A DNA stretch of 64,000 nt from CAZICM01 sp964537685 (GTDB lineage Bacteria; Myxococcota_A; Polyangia; Polyangiales; Polyangiaceae): positions 124,001 through 188,000 of the forward strand of contig CAZICM010000010.1 in NCBI GenBank assembly GCA_964537685.1. The letters are read 5' to 3'. This document shows positions 7,931 through 16,384 of the stretch, one piece after another. Below the pieces are notes generated by a model. That model was not told where the DNA came from, made no database searches, and saw only the letters and a list, made by a program, of their open reading frames with translations. The position numbers were made by a program, and so were the translations under genes. The stretch's first letter is position 1; each line of letters begins with the position of its first letter.

Positions 7931-9736
7931 TTATGGATTATAAACCCAGCCTGGAGGCGGAGCGGCGCCTAAACATGTAAACGCGACATCCTTTGGCTGG
8001 GTATCGCCCGGCTGCGCTGGAATGCTATACGAAAAAGCGATTTCGCCATTTTTCTCGCTACCTGTAAAGATATTGTTGGGATCGGTCTGCAAATCGATAT
8101 CGCGGTAGGTGCGTACATAATCGACGCGCACTCCATCGGGCGAAACCGTCACATCCAAGAATCCTGTATTGGGAAGGCGCACGCTATAATCGGGCTCATA
8201 CACTCCATACCCCGCGGGGCCTTTCCAATCGATGGCAGCGGGCGCATACGCATCGCAGTTATACGCAAAATAACTATTATCGCCGGGATTTGGCACTTCC
8301 TGATAGATAACGCCGTCCACCCGCTCGCGGGCATACATATGATCATGCCCTTGGAAGAAGATCGTCACCTTGGTATCGGCGAAGAGCTGATGGATAGGCT
8401 TATCCCAGCCTGGACGGTTCTGGGCAAAGCCAGGTTCCCCGCCCCATTCTTGATTTCCAACGATAGCGGCCCCGCCCCGGTTATTGCCATTGATATGGTG
8501 GGCGAACACGAATTTCCATTTCGCGCTACTTGTTTCCAGCGTCTTTTTCAGCCAAGCATATTGCTCATCGCCCAGCGTAGCCCCCCAAGGCGGTTCGGGA
8601 TCGGAAAACAGCGTGCTATCGGGCGAAATATCCGGCGAATGCCAATAGGGATCGATCGTCACAAACAGCGCATCGCCCCAAGCAAAAGCATAATAGTCGC
8701 GCAGCAAACCATCCTTTGCCTCAATGGTCGGATATCCATTGGCTGGCATCATCACCATCTCATCGCCTGTATAAAACCCGCCCGGCGCTGGCAGTGGATA
8801 ATATTTAAGGCGACCATCCGCCGCCCATACCGATGCATTATTGAAAATCCCGCCGATATTGGCTAAATGGGCTTGCTCATGGTTTCCATTCACCAGCATC
8901 AGGCTTGTTGCGTTGGCAATGATACCTAGATATTTCTGGCGCATCTCCAAGAAGGCCGCATTGCTTTGAGGCGCACTCACGCCATCCACGAGCATCGATT
9001 GCACAAAAGGCTTTGAGAGCGCTTGATATTCGCTATAGGGCGCAACGCCTTCGACGGCGCGCTGGAAAGCATAGCCTATACCATAGTTCGCTTCTTTAAA
9101 ATTTTGAATAATTTTTTCAATACTGAAATCGTCTCCAAGCATGAAATAGAGATCTGGCTGGCGATCTCTCACTTGCTGCATCGTCAGCGTAAAGAGATCT
9201 TTATGAAACATCTTATTGTTAAAGCGCTCGGGATGGGTATCGCCCTGCACACCGAAATGAAAAGTCTTTCCAGGCGCCCGCTGAGTCTGAAAGCTATGCA
9301 AATTATCCGGCGTATCGCCCTGCCCGCCCGCTTGATAGTGAACGCGGTAATAATACTTTGTATCCTTTGAAAGCCCGGAAATATCGAAGACCATCGGCTC
9401 GCCATTGATGGATGCGATGGTGGGCGTAGTTTGGGCATTCACCAACGCCGTTCGCTCGGCATTGGTCTCCGGGCTGTATTCAATAAATGCCTGGCCCCCT
9501 GCTGAAGCGGCGAGAACGCTGATCGCAATCGACGAATCGGTAGGCCGACCGAGGACGGTGTTGAATTGGGAGGGATTGATCAGAGGAGGAGAATCGGGGG
9601 CTGTGCCTCCCGCACCGCCGCCTTGGCCGGCGCTTCCCGTGCCACCGCTACTGCTTTCAGAAGGAGCGCCACCACTGCAAGCAAAGACAATGATCGATAC
9701 AGAAATGAAAAGTGCGCCCGGGACAACGTGTTTCAT
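7931..9736 (-). CDS. Metallophosphoesterase lipoprotein, second paralogue
   Basis: Lipobox Cys at residue 20 (IIVFAC) with a Ser/Gly linker, an Fn3-like domain opening with LGRPTDSSIAI as in its neighbour, then a calcineurin-like phosphoesterase domain with DTH, LGDDF, GNHE, FAHH and GHDHMY. About 95 residues longer than the adjacent paralogue, mainly from an insertion between the second and third metal motifs. Strong AAGGAG site before the ATG. The pair reads as a tandem duplication that has diverged. A repeat array lies just upstream (9838-10117), so its promoter region may be affected by the repeats. Confidence 0.85.
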   Translation of the reverse strand: MKHVVPGALFISVSIIVFACSGGAPSESSSGGTGSAGQGGGAGGTAPDSPPLINPSQFNTVLGRPTDSSIAISVLAASAGGQAFIEYSPETNAERTALVNAQTTPTIASINGEPMVFDISGLSKDTKYYYRVHYQAGGQGDTPDNLHSFQTQRAPGKTFHFGVQGDTHPERFNNKMFHKDLFTLTMQQVRDRQPDLYFMLGDDFSIEKIIQNFKEANYGIGYAFQRAVEGVAPYSEYQALSKPFVQSMLVDGVSAPQSNAAFLEMRQKYLGIIANATSLMLVNGNHEQAHLANIGGIFNNASVWAADGRLKYYPLPAPGGFYTGDEMVMMPANGYPTIEAKDGLLRDYYAFAWGDALFVTIDPYWHSPDISPDSTLFSDPEPPWGATLGDEQYAWLKKTLETSSAKWKFVFAHHINGNNRGGAAIVGNQEWGGEPGFAQNRPGWDKPIHQLFADTKVTIFFQGHDHMYARERVDGVIYQEVPNPGDNSYFAYNCDAYAPAAIDWKGPAGYGVYEPDYSVRLPNTGFLDVTVSPDGVRVDYVRTYRDIDLQTDPNNIFTGSEKNGEIAFSYSIPAQPGDTQPKDVAFTCLGAAPPPGWVYNP

Positions 9737-9837
9737 AGAACTCCTTTATCCCAAAATTGAGTTTGGGCTGTGTCCCGCATATCCGCTGGATTAGAGGCGA
9801 ACCTTCATGGCTAAAGGCGTTTTTGGAGGTGGGTTTC

Positions 9838-10117
9838 GGGAAGTGGCTTCGGGAAGTGGCGGCTTCGGGAAGTGGCTGGAACCTCTCTGGGGAAGTGGCC
9901 TGGGGAAGTGGCCTGGGGAAGTGGCCTGGGGAAGTGGCTGGAATCTCTCTGGGAAAGTGGCCTGGGGAAGTGGCTGGAACCTCTCTGGGAACCTCTCTGG
10001 AACCTCTCTGGGGAAGTGGAACCTTTCTGGAAGGCTTCCCTCAGCTTCTGGGGAAGTGGAACCTTTCTGGAAGGCTTCCCTCAGCTTCTGGAAGGCTTCC
10101 CTCCGCTTCCGCTTCCC
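9838..10117. repeat. REP-like array A, next to the RAYT stop codon
   Basis: About eleven GAAGTGG cores occur within 9838-10117, several as GAAGTGGCTGGAACCTCTCT and others as GAAGTGGCCTGG or GAAGTGGAACCTTTCT. Two copies of a segment containing AAGGCTTCCCTCAGCTTCTGG end the array. Copies are irregularly spaced (about 13-45 bases) and mixed in type. The array ends immediately before the TAA (10118-10120) of the transposase-like gene. The space between the phosphoesterase start at 9736 and this gene holds nothing else I can support. Confidence 0.8.
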
Positions 10118-11299
10118 TTAAGCCGCCAAAACCATGCTTGTCCGATGCAGATTCATCCGTGTCAAATGCGGAAGCCCACTCGTATCCGGCTCCTTCGGAT
10201 ACCTTGCCTGAGGAAACTTTGATGGCGCAAACGCCCCATGCGGAAACTCCACCCCCACATCACCCCGCATATATGCCTGGGCACTCCTTCTATACGCATA
10301 CATAAATAACCGAAACCACCGCGCAAACACTTTAAACAGTGCCAACGATGTCGTATGACACAAAGGCTGTGGCGAACGCTTCGGAGAGACTGGCCGGTCC
10401 GTTGGTACTATTAATGTCACTTTCGCACGATGATGCGCTCGTAGAATCGAATCATCCCGATCATGCCCAACATTCACCTGAGCAATTGCACGCTCCCGCT
10501 CTCGAAGCATCTGTGTCAGCCTCGCCTGCCGCTCTTTCACCGTGTACTTTCGAAGCTGCGGCAATACATCATGCTCCAGCTCAACCGTTGACAAATAGGG
10601 TCCAATTTCATCAGGTTGACCCTCATCACACCAACGCGTGCGATCGAAGCATAAAAAGCGTTGACTCTGATTCTTAAGCAAAAAAGCTGCACTGGACATG
10701 CCTGCCCACTGCTCAATCGTATCGACAATTCCTGCTTTTTGAGGATTCGCCAAAATGTAGAGGAGCCGCTCAAGCTCAGCAGGCTCATCCAGAACTTGAG
10801 CCGCCGCATAGCGCCGTGCCCATAATTGATGTCGGCGACCCAAAAAACGATTCACTTCCCGAGCCATTTGACCATTGAAATAGGCCATGAACTCCGCAAG
10901 ATTTCCACAGGGGGCTTGAACAAGCATGTGCACATGGTTACTCATTGCGACAAAACCGTACAGCTTAATTCGAAAGCGCTGAACGCCACGGGCCAGCCAA
11001 CTTCCAATAATATTTGGAATGGAGTCTGTGAAGGTTGTGTGACTAACTTGGGGGAGTGGTTTTTGGTGCAGCTCAGCATCAGCGATTTGCTGCATGAGCA
11101 CTTCGGTTTCTCGTATACAGTCCTGGCCTCGACGGACCATGTTTAGGCGGGTTTCGTGATCGAGGTGAATGCCGGGGGAAACCATGCGCCACGCGCCCGG
11201 GCAGGCGTGTGGACTGAGGGCAAATTGTTCGTCGACAGTACGAACTGTAATGAAATATACTTCGCTTGGGAGGATGCAACGCGGTCGTCTCATCTCCAT
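10118..11299 (-). CDS. REP-associated Y1/HUH transposase-like protein (RAYT family)
   Basis: The N-terminal 230 residues have IS200-like Y1 transposase features: an opening strand (CILPSEVYFITVRTVD), the HUH metal motif in FVAMSNHVHMLVQAP, then YFNGQMAREVNRFLGRRHQLWARRY and LLYILANPQKAGIVD. RAYT enzymes nick single-stranded REP hairpins. Compared with E. coli TnpA-REP, the position of the catalytic Tyr (five residues before the conserved Asn) appears to be Met; another Tyr lies five residues earlier. At 393 residues it is longer than most relatives because of a basic C-terminal extension. No terminal inverted repeats, but short repeat arrays lie on both sides, the arrangement expected for a RAYT. 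Start ATG at 11299, or 11293. Confidence 0.75.
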   Translation of the reverse strand: MEMRRPRCILPSEVYFITVRTVDEQFALSPHACPGAWRMVSPGIHLDHETRLNMVRRGQDCIRETEVLMQQIADAELHQKPLPQVSHTTFTDSIPNIIGSWLARGVQRFRIKLYGFVAMSNHVHMLVQAPCGNLAEFMAYFNGQMAREVNRFLGRRHQLWARRYAAAQVLDEPAELERLLYILANPQKAGIVDTIEQWAGMSSAAFLLKNQSQRFLCFDRTRWCDEGQPDEIGPYLSTVELEHDVLPQLRKYTVKERQARLTQMLRERERAIAQVNVGHDRDDSILRAHHRAKVTLIVPTDRPVSPKRSPQPLCHTTSLALFKVFARWFRLFMYAYRRSAQAYMRGDVGVEFPHGAFAPSKFPQARYPKEPDTSGLPHLTRMNLHRTSMVLAA

Positions 11300-11374
11300 T
11301 TATCGTATTGGCGCGAGGAGAAGTTGCGTGTTGAACAGAAAAAGTTTGTGGAAAGGAGTTTTGTTAGCCGGATA

Positions 11375-11572
11375 GAATTGGTTGGCACCTCTCTCGGGGC
11401 GTTTTGAGACGGGCTCAGAATTGGTTGGCACCTCTCTCGGAATTGGTTGGCACCTCTCTGGGCTGGGCTGGGCTGGGCTGGGCAGGAATTGGTTGGCACC
11501 TCTCTGGGCTGGGCTGGGCTGGGCTGGGCTGGGCTGGGCAGAATTGGTTGGCACCTCTCTCGGCACCTCTCT
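11375..11572. repeat. REP-like array B, upstream of the RAYT gene
   Basis: GAATTGGTTGGCACCTCTC starts at 11375, 11418, 11440, 11486 and 11541, with a partial copy (GGCACCTCTCT) at 11562. Between copies are runs of the pentamer GGGCT, about five units before 11486 and seven before 11541. The core matches the dispersed repeat with two changes in the left arm. Frames through the array are open in several phases, which produces false N-terminal extensions of the following hydrolase. Nothing else is seen in 11300-11639. Confidence 0.8.
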
Positions 11573-11639
11573 GAGCAACAATGTGCACCCGCAACATTTC
11601 TCTTGTGCACCCGCAACACATCGACTACAAGCCCGCCCC

Positions 11640-12716
11640 ATGAGCCTACACCCTCTCCTTGACGGCATCACCTCCCACACCCTCGATACGCCCCGCCTGC
11701 GCACCCACTACATCGCAAGCGGAAACCCGCAAAACACCGAGCTTGTTGTCTTTGTGCACGGCAACGTGTCGGGCTGCCGATTCTTCGAAGAATCAATGCT
11801 CGCCCTCCCCGATGGCTTCTCCGCCATCGCCCCCGACCTCCGGGGCTACGGCGACGCAGAAACAAAACCCATCGACGCCTCCCGCGGCCTCCGCGACTTC
11901 TCCGACGACCTCCATGCTCTGCTCGACCACCCCAGCCTCGCAAACCGTTCTCAAAAAGTGCACCTCGCCGGTTGGTCCGTCGGCGGCGGCGTGATTATGC
12001 AGTATGCCCTCGACCACGCCGACCGCATAGCATCCCTCACCCTCATCGCCCCCATGTCTCCCTATGGATTCGGAGGCACCAAAGATAATCGCGGAACACC
12101 TTGCCAAGACGATTTCGCGGGCTCGGGCGGCGCCACCGCCAACCCAGAATTTGTCAAGCGCCTTGCCGCCCAAGATGCCAGCGAAGAAAGCGATTTCTCG
12201 CCCCGCAAAGTCATGAATGCATTCTATTTTAAACCTCCATTCCGCGCGTCCCGCGAAGAAGTCTTCGTCGCCGAAATGCTAAAAACCAAAGTAGGCGATG
12301 AAAACTATCCCGGCGCCATGACGGCATCACCGCATTGGCCAGGTATCGCTCCCGCAAGTGCAGGTATGAACAACGCTATATCACCCCGCTACTGCAATCT
12401 ATCGGCATTTGCTGACATTCCCACCAAACCGCCCGTCTTGTGGATCCGGGGCGACAGCGATCAAATCGTCTCGGACACATCGCTCTTTGATTTAGGTTTC
12501 CTCGGACAATTGGGCGCCGTACCAGGCTGGCCAGGTGCCAACCTTTTCCCCGCTCAGCCCATGGTCAGCCAAATGCGTGCCCTGCTCGATAGCTATCGAG
12601 ACCAAGGAGGCCATGCCCGCGAAGAAGTCCTACCCAATGCCGGACACTCGCCGCATATCGAGGCCCCCGAAGCCTTCCAATCACTCTTCCATGCTTTTAT
12701 CAGCGGCCGCTCATAA
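11640..12716 (+). CDS. Alpha/beta hydrolase
   Basis: A 358-residue alpha/beta hydrolase starting at the ATG at 11640 (MSLHPLLDG); the frame extends upstream through repeats but that part is not protein-like. Visible are the oxyanion HG (VFVHGNVSG), the nucleophile elbow GWSVGG with Ser113, an acid candidate in RGDSDQIVSD and the catalytic His in NAGHSPHIEAPEAF. A cap-domain insertion of about 130 residues separates Ser and Asp. It precedes the KAS III and PHA genes on the same strand by 24 bases, so a role in acyl-ester or PHA metabolism is plausible but not shown by sequence. Confidence 0.85.
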   Translation: MSLHPLLDGITSHTLDTPRLRTHYIASGNPQNTELVVFVHGNVSGCRFFEESMLALPDGFSAIAPDLRGYGDAETKPIDASRGLRDFSDDLHALLDHPSLANRSQKVHLAGWSVGGGVIMQYALDHADRIASLTLIAPMSPYGFGGTKDNRGTPCQDDFAGSGGATANPEFVKRLAAQDASEESDFSPRKVMNAFYFKPPFRASREEVFVAEMLKTKVGDENYPGAMTASPHWPGIAPASAGMNNAISPRYCNLSAFADIPTKPPVLWIRGDSDQIVSDTSLFDLGFLGQLGAVPGWPGANLFPAQPMVSQMRALLDSYRDQGGHAREEVLPNAGHSPHIEAPEAFQSLFHAFISGRS

Positions 12717-12740
12717 CCAGCGAACAAGCAATCCATACCC

Positions 12741-13739
12741 ATGCGCTATGCCACCATCGCCGGCACGGGCCACTATGTCCCCCGCCGCATCCTCACCAAC
12801 CGCGATTTAGAAACCATGCTCGGCGAACCTGTCGATGCCTGGCTCCGGGAAAAAGTTGGTATCGCCGAACGCCATATCATGGCCGACGATCAATGCACTT
12901 CCGATCTATGCGCCGAAGCCGCCCGCCCAGCCCTCGAAAGGGCCGGTATTCCGCCCTCAGATCTGAACCTCATCATTGTTGCCTCCGACACACCCGATTA
13001 CCTCAGCCCCTCAACGGCATCCGTCGTCCAGGCAAAGCTGGGCGCTCGATCCGCGGGCACATACGACATCAACTGCGCCTGCGCCTCCTTCGTAAGCGCC
13101 CTCGATATCGCCTCAAAAACCATCGTGGCCGATACCGATTATCATCAGATACTTGTCATCGGTGCATACGGCATGAGCCGCTATATCGATTGGACAGATA
13201 AAAAAACCTGCACACTCTTCGCGGATGGAGCGGGAGCCGTCGTCCTCAAAGCCAGCGCAACACCAGGCATCTTAGCGTGCAAATTATCGGCCCATGGTGA
13301 ATACCACGATGCCTTGGGTATCTATACCGGAGGAACGCACCGGCCGGCCACCGCGGATGAAATCGCCCGGCGCGGACCGCCCAAAGTACAATTCGTAAAA
13401 AAATTCCCGCCGACCTTCAACACAGAACGATGGCCTGAATTGGTCTATGATACCCTACGCAAAGCGGCTATCCCCATCGAAGACATTTCCCTCTTCTTAT
13501 TTACCCAGCTCAATCTGCGGACCATTGAAGCCGTCATGGGCGTACTTGGGCAGCCAATGAGCAAAACCCATTGGGTCATGGATAAATGGGGTTATACCGG
13601 CTCGGCCTGCATCCCCATGGTGCTCGACGACGCCGTAAGCGCGGGCAAAATCAAAGCCGGCGATAAAATCGTTCTATGCGCCAGCGGAGGAGGCATTGCC
13701 ATGGCTGCTATGGTGCTCACCTGGACGGCCCCGGCATAG
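12741..13739 (+). CDS. KAS III (FabH-like) family protein lacking the catalytic His and Asn
   Basis: The 332-residue protein has thiolase-fold layout with the nucleophile in NCACASF (Cys114 aligns with E. coli FabH Cys112) and the C-terminal ASGGGIAMAA loop. In FabH the motif PHQAN supplies His and GNTSAAS supplies Asn. Here they read FTQLN (Thr255) and GYTGSAC (Tyr285), so two of three catalytic residues are replaced. The acyl-enzyme could still form on Cys, but decarboxylating malonyl-ACP condensation would need other residues. It probably works as an acyltransferase or a different condensing enzyme. Co-directional with PHA genes; 10 bases before the PhaR-like gene. Confidence 0.85.
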   Translation: MRYATIAGTGHYVPRRILTNRDLETMLGEPVDAWLREKVGIAERHIMADDQCTSDLCAEAARPALERAGIPPSDLNLIIVASDTPDYLSPSTASVVQAKLGARSAGTYDINCACASFVSALDIASKTIVADTDYHQILVIGAYGMSRYIDWTDKKTCTLFADGAGAVVLKASATPGILACKLSAHGEYHDALGIYTGGTHRPATADEIARRGPPKVQFVKKFPPTFNTERWPELVYDTLRKAAIPIEDISLFLFTQLNLRTIEAVMGVLGQPMSKTHWVMDKWGYTGSACIPMVLDDAVSAGKIKAGDKIVLCASGGGIAMAAMVLTWTAPA

Positions 13740-13749
13740 ATATCCGACG

Positions 13750-14352
13750 ATGATCGTAAAAAAATACGGAAACCGAAGGCTCTACGATACCGAAGCAAGC
13801 CGGTATATCACGCTCGAAGAGCTTTCGCAGCGTATCCGGGACGGCGCGGATGTCACGGTATTGGATGCGCGCACAGGCGAGGATAGAACCCAAGCGACAC
13901 TGGCTCAAATTATCCTTGAAAGCCGTGGCGCATCCAAACTTCTGCCCGTTCCGCTCCTAAAACAGCTTATACGCATGGGTGATGACGCGCTGGCCGAGTT
14001 TTTTAGCTACTATATCAGCCTATCCTTAGAGCTTTATGTGGAATGGAAACAGGGCGCTCAGCTCTTTATGCCGCCGGCCCTTCTTTCTCCGCTAAGCCTT
14101 TTCTCTCAATGGTCCCCGGCGCGGTTTTTTGCGCGGCATCCGCTCTTTAATGGCTCGGCGCATTCCCCGCCCTCTTCGCCCAAAGTTGCCCCGCCTCCTC
14201 ATGTTGCGGGTGCGAAAGAAAAAGACGGCGGCAGCTCGGAGGACGAAGGGGACGCCCATGCCTTACCCATGGACGAACTCGCTTCTCTTCGGCGGGAAGT
14301 CGAACACCTCAAACGCATCGTCGGACGAAACCGAAAGCGGCGTTTTAGATAA
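13750..14352 (+). CDS. phaR: Polyhydroxyalkanoate synthesis regulator PhaR-like
   Basis: The first 60 residues are the PHB/PHA accumulation regulator DNA-binding domain: IVKKYGNRRLYDTEASRYIT followed by a stretch ending in QIILES. PhaR proteins repress phasin and PHA genes and are released by binding PHA granules. Residues 75-130 form the second helical region; the tail is Pro/Ser-rich and ends with a short basic coiled segment. The ATG at 13750 begins the conserved domain; the longer frame from 13696 overlaps the preceding gene. Located in the PHA island, which supports the call. Confidence 0.88.
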   Translation: MIVKKYGNRRLYDTEASRYITLEELSQRIRDGADVTVLDARTGEDRTQATLAQIILESRGASKLLPVPLLKQLIRMGDDALAEFFSYYISLSLELYVEWKQGAQLFMPPALLSPLSLFSQWSPARFFARHPLFNGSAHSPPSSPKVAPPPHVAGAKEKDGGSSEDEGDAHALPMDELASLRREVEHLKRIVGRNRKRRFR

Positions 14353-14419
14353 ATTTGTTGCGGCGCACAAAAAAGATTGACACCCCGGCTCCGAGCCGGC
14401 TTGAATGGAGAACAAAGCG

Positions 14420-15955
14420 ATGTACATCGGCGACTGGATGGAGCGGGGCGAGCGCTATTTTCCCAATGCGCTCGCGGTGGTGGATGTGGCCAAAGCCACA
14501 TGGAACAACCAAGGCCGCTTTAGCTATCGGGATCTCAATGCGCGGGCCAACCGCCTGGCTTCCTATTTGCGCAACGATGTAGGCGTTGGACCGGGCGACC
14601 GGGTGGCGATGCTTGCGATGAATGGCGTAGAAGTGGTTGACACCTTCTTCGCCTGCGGAAAATTAGGCGCAATTTTCGTCCCACTCAACTTTCGTTCCCA
14701 CGCCCGCGAGCTCATTGAGCTGTGCGCCCAGACCACCCCCAAAGCCCTCATCTTCAGCGACGACTTTGCGGCCAACGCCGCCCAACTCAAGCCCGAATGC
14801 CCTTCCATTTCCCACTACCTTCACCTCGAAGGCCCGGGCATCGAAGGCTCCACTCCCTACGAAAGCACCCTAATGAACCGCCCTCTTGTGCAGGTGCACA
14901 ATGAACGCGTCGAAGCCGAGGACATCATTTGCCTCCTATTCACGGGCGGCACCACAGGCACCCCCAAAGGCGCTCAAATTTCCTATCGAATGATCGCCTG
15001 GAACACCCTCAACACCCTCATTCATGAACTACAGCGGGGCGACGTAACGATTACCCATACCCCCATGTTTCATACCGGCGGTTTATTGGTTTATACCCTA
15101 CCCCTGCTCACCCTGGGCGGCACCGTCGTCATCATGCGCAAATGGACAGCCAAAGACATGCTCTCACTGATAGAAAAAGAGCGGGTAACGGCGCTCTTCT
15201 GCGTACCCACTCAATTTCAAATGATGATGGAAGAGCCCACCTTTGCCTCAACATCCTTCAAAAGCGTCCGATATCTAACGAGCGGAGGCGCACCTTTACC
15301 CGTACCCGTCATACGAGCCTATGCCGCCCAGCATAGCGTAGTCTTCAAACAAGGCTTTGGAATGACCGAATTTGGGCCTGGAATTTTCTCCTTGGCGCCT
15401 GAATACGCGGAAAGCAAAGCCGGAAGCATAGGCAAGCCCAATTATTTTATTGAAGCGCGCATCGTGGACGATGAAAATAAGCCTGTTACGCCTGGAGAAG
15501 TGGGCGAACTTATCCTCAAAGGCCCCTCAATGAGCTCGGGCTATTTTAACAATCCCGAAGCGAGCCGGGCTGCGATAGACATGGATGGCTTTTTTCATAC
15601 CGGCGATATGGCACGCATGGATAGCGAAGGCTTTTATTATATTGCCGACCGGAAAAAGGACATGTTTATATCCGGCGGAGAAAATGTCTATCCGGTCGAG
15701 ATAGAAAAAGCTTTATATGAGCATCCCGCAGTCCTTCAATGCGCTGTCATCGGCATACCCGATGAAAAATGGGGCGAAGTGGGCAAAGCCTTTATCGTAA
15801 AGCGCTCGGGAATGGAAGCGAGCGACACCGAACTCTTGGAGCACTGCAAGGCAAGGCTCGCCAAATACAAAATCCCCAAAGCCATCACCTTTATGGATGC
15901 ACTGCCTGTATCGGCGGCCGGAAAAATTTTAAAGCGGGAGCTAAAAAACAAATAA
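14420..15955 (+). CDS. AMP-forming acyl-CoA ligase
   Basis: About 511 residues, ANL superfamily. The P-loop-like motif LLFTGGTTGTPKGAQIS, the GMTE motif, the hinge FHTGDMARMDSEGFYYIADR and the C-terminal Lys in SAAGKILKREL are all present. These enzymes activate a carboxylic acid to acyl-AMP and then acyl-CoA. I chose the ATG at 14420 (MYIGDWMERG) because GGAGA lies upstream at a good distance; ATG 14405 has no such site. Position between phaR and the PHA synthase subunits suggests it supplies acyl-CoA for the polymer, perhaps medium-chain hydroxyacyl-CoA, but substrate cannot be read. Confidence 0.88.
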   Translation: MYIGDWMERGERYFPNALAVVDVAKATWNNQGRFSYRDLNARANRLASYLRNDVGVGPGDRVAMLAMNGVEVVDTFFACGKLGAIFVPLNFRSHARELIELCAQTTPKALIFSDDFAANAAQLKPECPSISHYLHLEGPGIEGSTPYESTLMNRPLVQVHNERVEAEDIICLLFTGGTTGTPKGAQISYRMIAWNTLNTLIHELQRGDVTITHTPMFHTGGLLVYTLPLLTLGGTVVIMRKWTAKDMLSLIEKERVTALFCVPTQFQMMMEEPTFASTSFKSVRYLTSGGAPLPVPVIRAYAAQHSVVFKQGFGMTEFGPGIFSLAPEYAESKAGSIGKPNYFIEARIVDDENKPVTPGEVGELILKGPSMSSGYFNNPEASRAAIDMDGFFHTGDMARMDSEGFYYIADRKKDMFISGGENVYPVEIEKALYEHPAVLQCAVIGIPDEKWGEVGKAFIVKRSGMEASDTELLEHCKARLAKYKIPKAITFMDALPVSAAGKILKRELKNK

Positions 15956-15975
15956 CCGAACATGGGAGAGCAACG

Positions 15976-16371
15976 ATGAGCAAAGATAGCAAGCGAAAAA
16001 GCAAGCTGATCTATGTATTAAAAGCGATTGGCTATTTAACCAGCCCTGAAACAAAACCTGGAAAGGTATTTATGTTTTGGGAGCGCAACATGACCCGGGT
16101 AATGGAGCGGCTTGCCCATAACGATCTTTATCTAAACATGGTTGGAAAGATGATGGAGCGCTCCTTTCAAATGCAGGCGCGCTCAACCGAACATATGGAG
16201 CAGATGCTTCATTGGATGAGACTTCCTTCCTATTCAGATGTCATCGATATCCAAGAGCAAACCCGTCACTTGCAAGATCAGATGGAAGCGCTGACCGCGC
16301 AGATGGCTGTGCTGCTCGATAAATTGGAAGCACTCGAGAAAAGCTCTTCTTCCAAAGCCCCAGCCGCCTGA
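15976..16371 (+). CDS. PhaE-like subunit or phasin-like protein
   Basis: A 131-residue, highly helical protein with Met-rich amphipathic segments (KMMERSFQMQARSTEHMEQM) and a C-terminal coiled coil (QEQTRHLQDQMEALTAQMAV). It starts at ATG 15976 after GGGAGAG. Its gene is directly before a class III-sized PhaC, where PhaE is normally found, and the C-terminal coiled coil resembles that of PhaE. It is much shorter than typical PhaE, so it could be a minimal synthase partner or a granule-associated phasin. The assignment rests mainly on context. Confidence 0.65.
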   Translation: MSKDSKRKSKLIYVLKAIGYLTSPETKPGKVFMFWERNMTRVMERLAHNDLYLNMVGKMMERSFQMQARSTEHMEQMLHWMRLPSYSDVIDIQEQTRHLQDQMEALTAQMAVLLDKLEALEKSSSSKAPAA

Positions 16372-16384
16372 GGAGATACCGACA

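Noticed and set aside
9838..11572. CRISPR array at the repeats near the transposase
   Set aside because: Repeat spacing is irregular, spacers are repeats themselves, and there are no cas genes in the window.
11382..11639. N-terminal extension of the alpha/beta hydrolase
   Set aside because: It translates the REP-like array and GGGCT runs; the family N-terminus begins at 11640.
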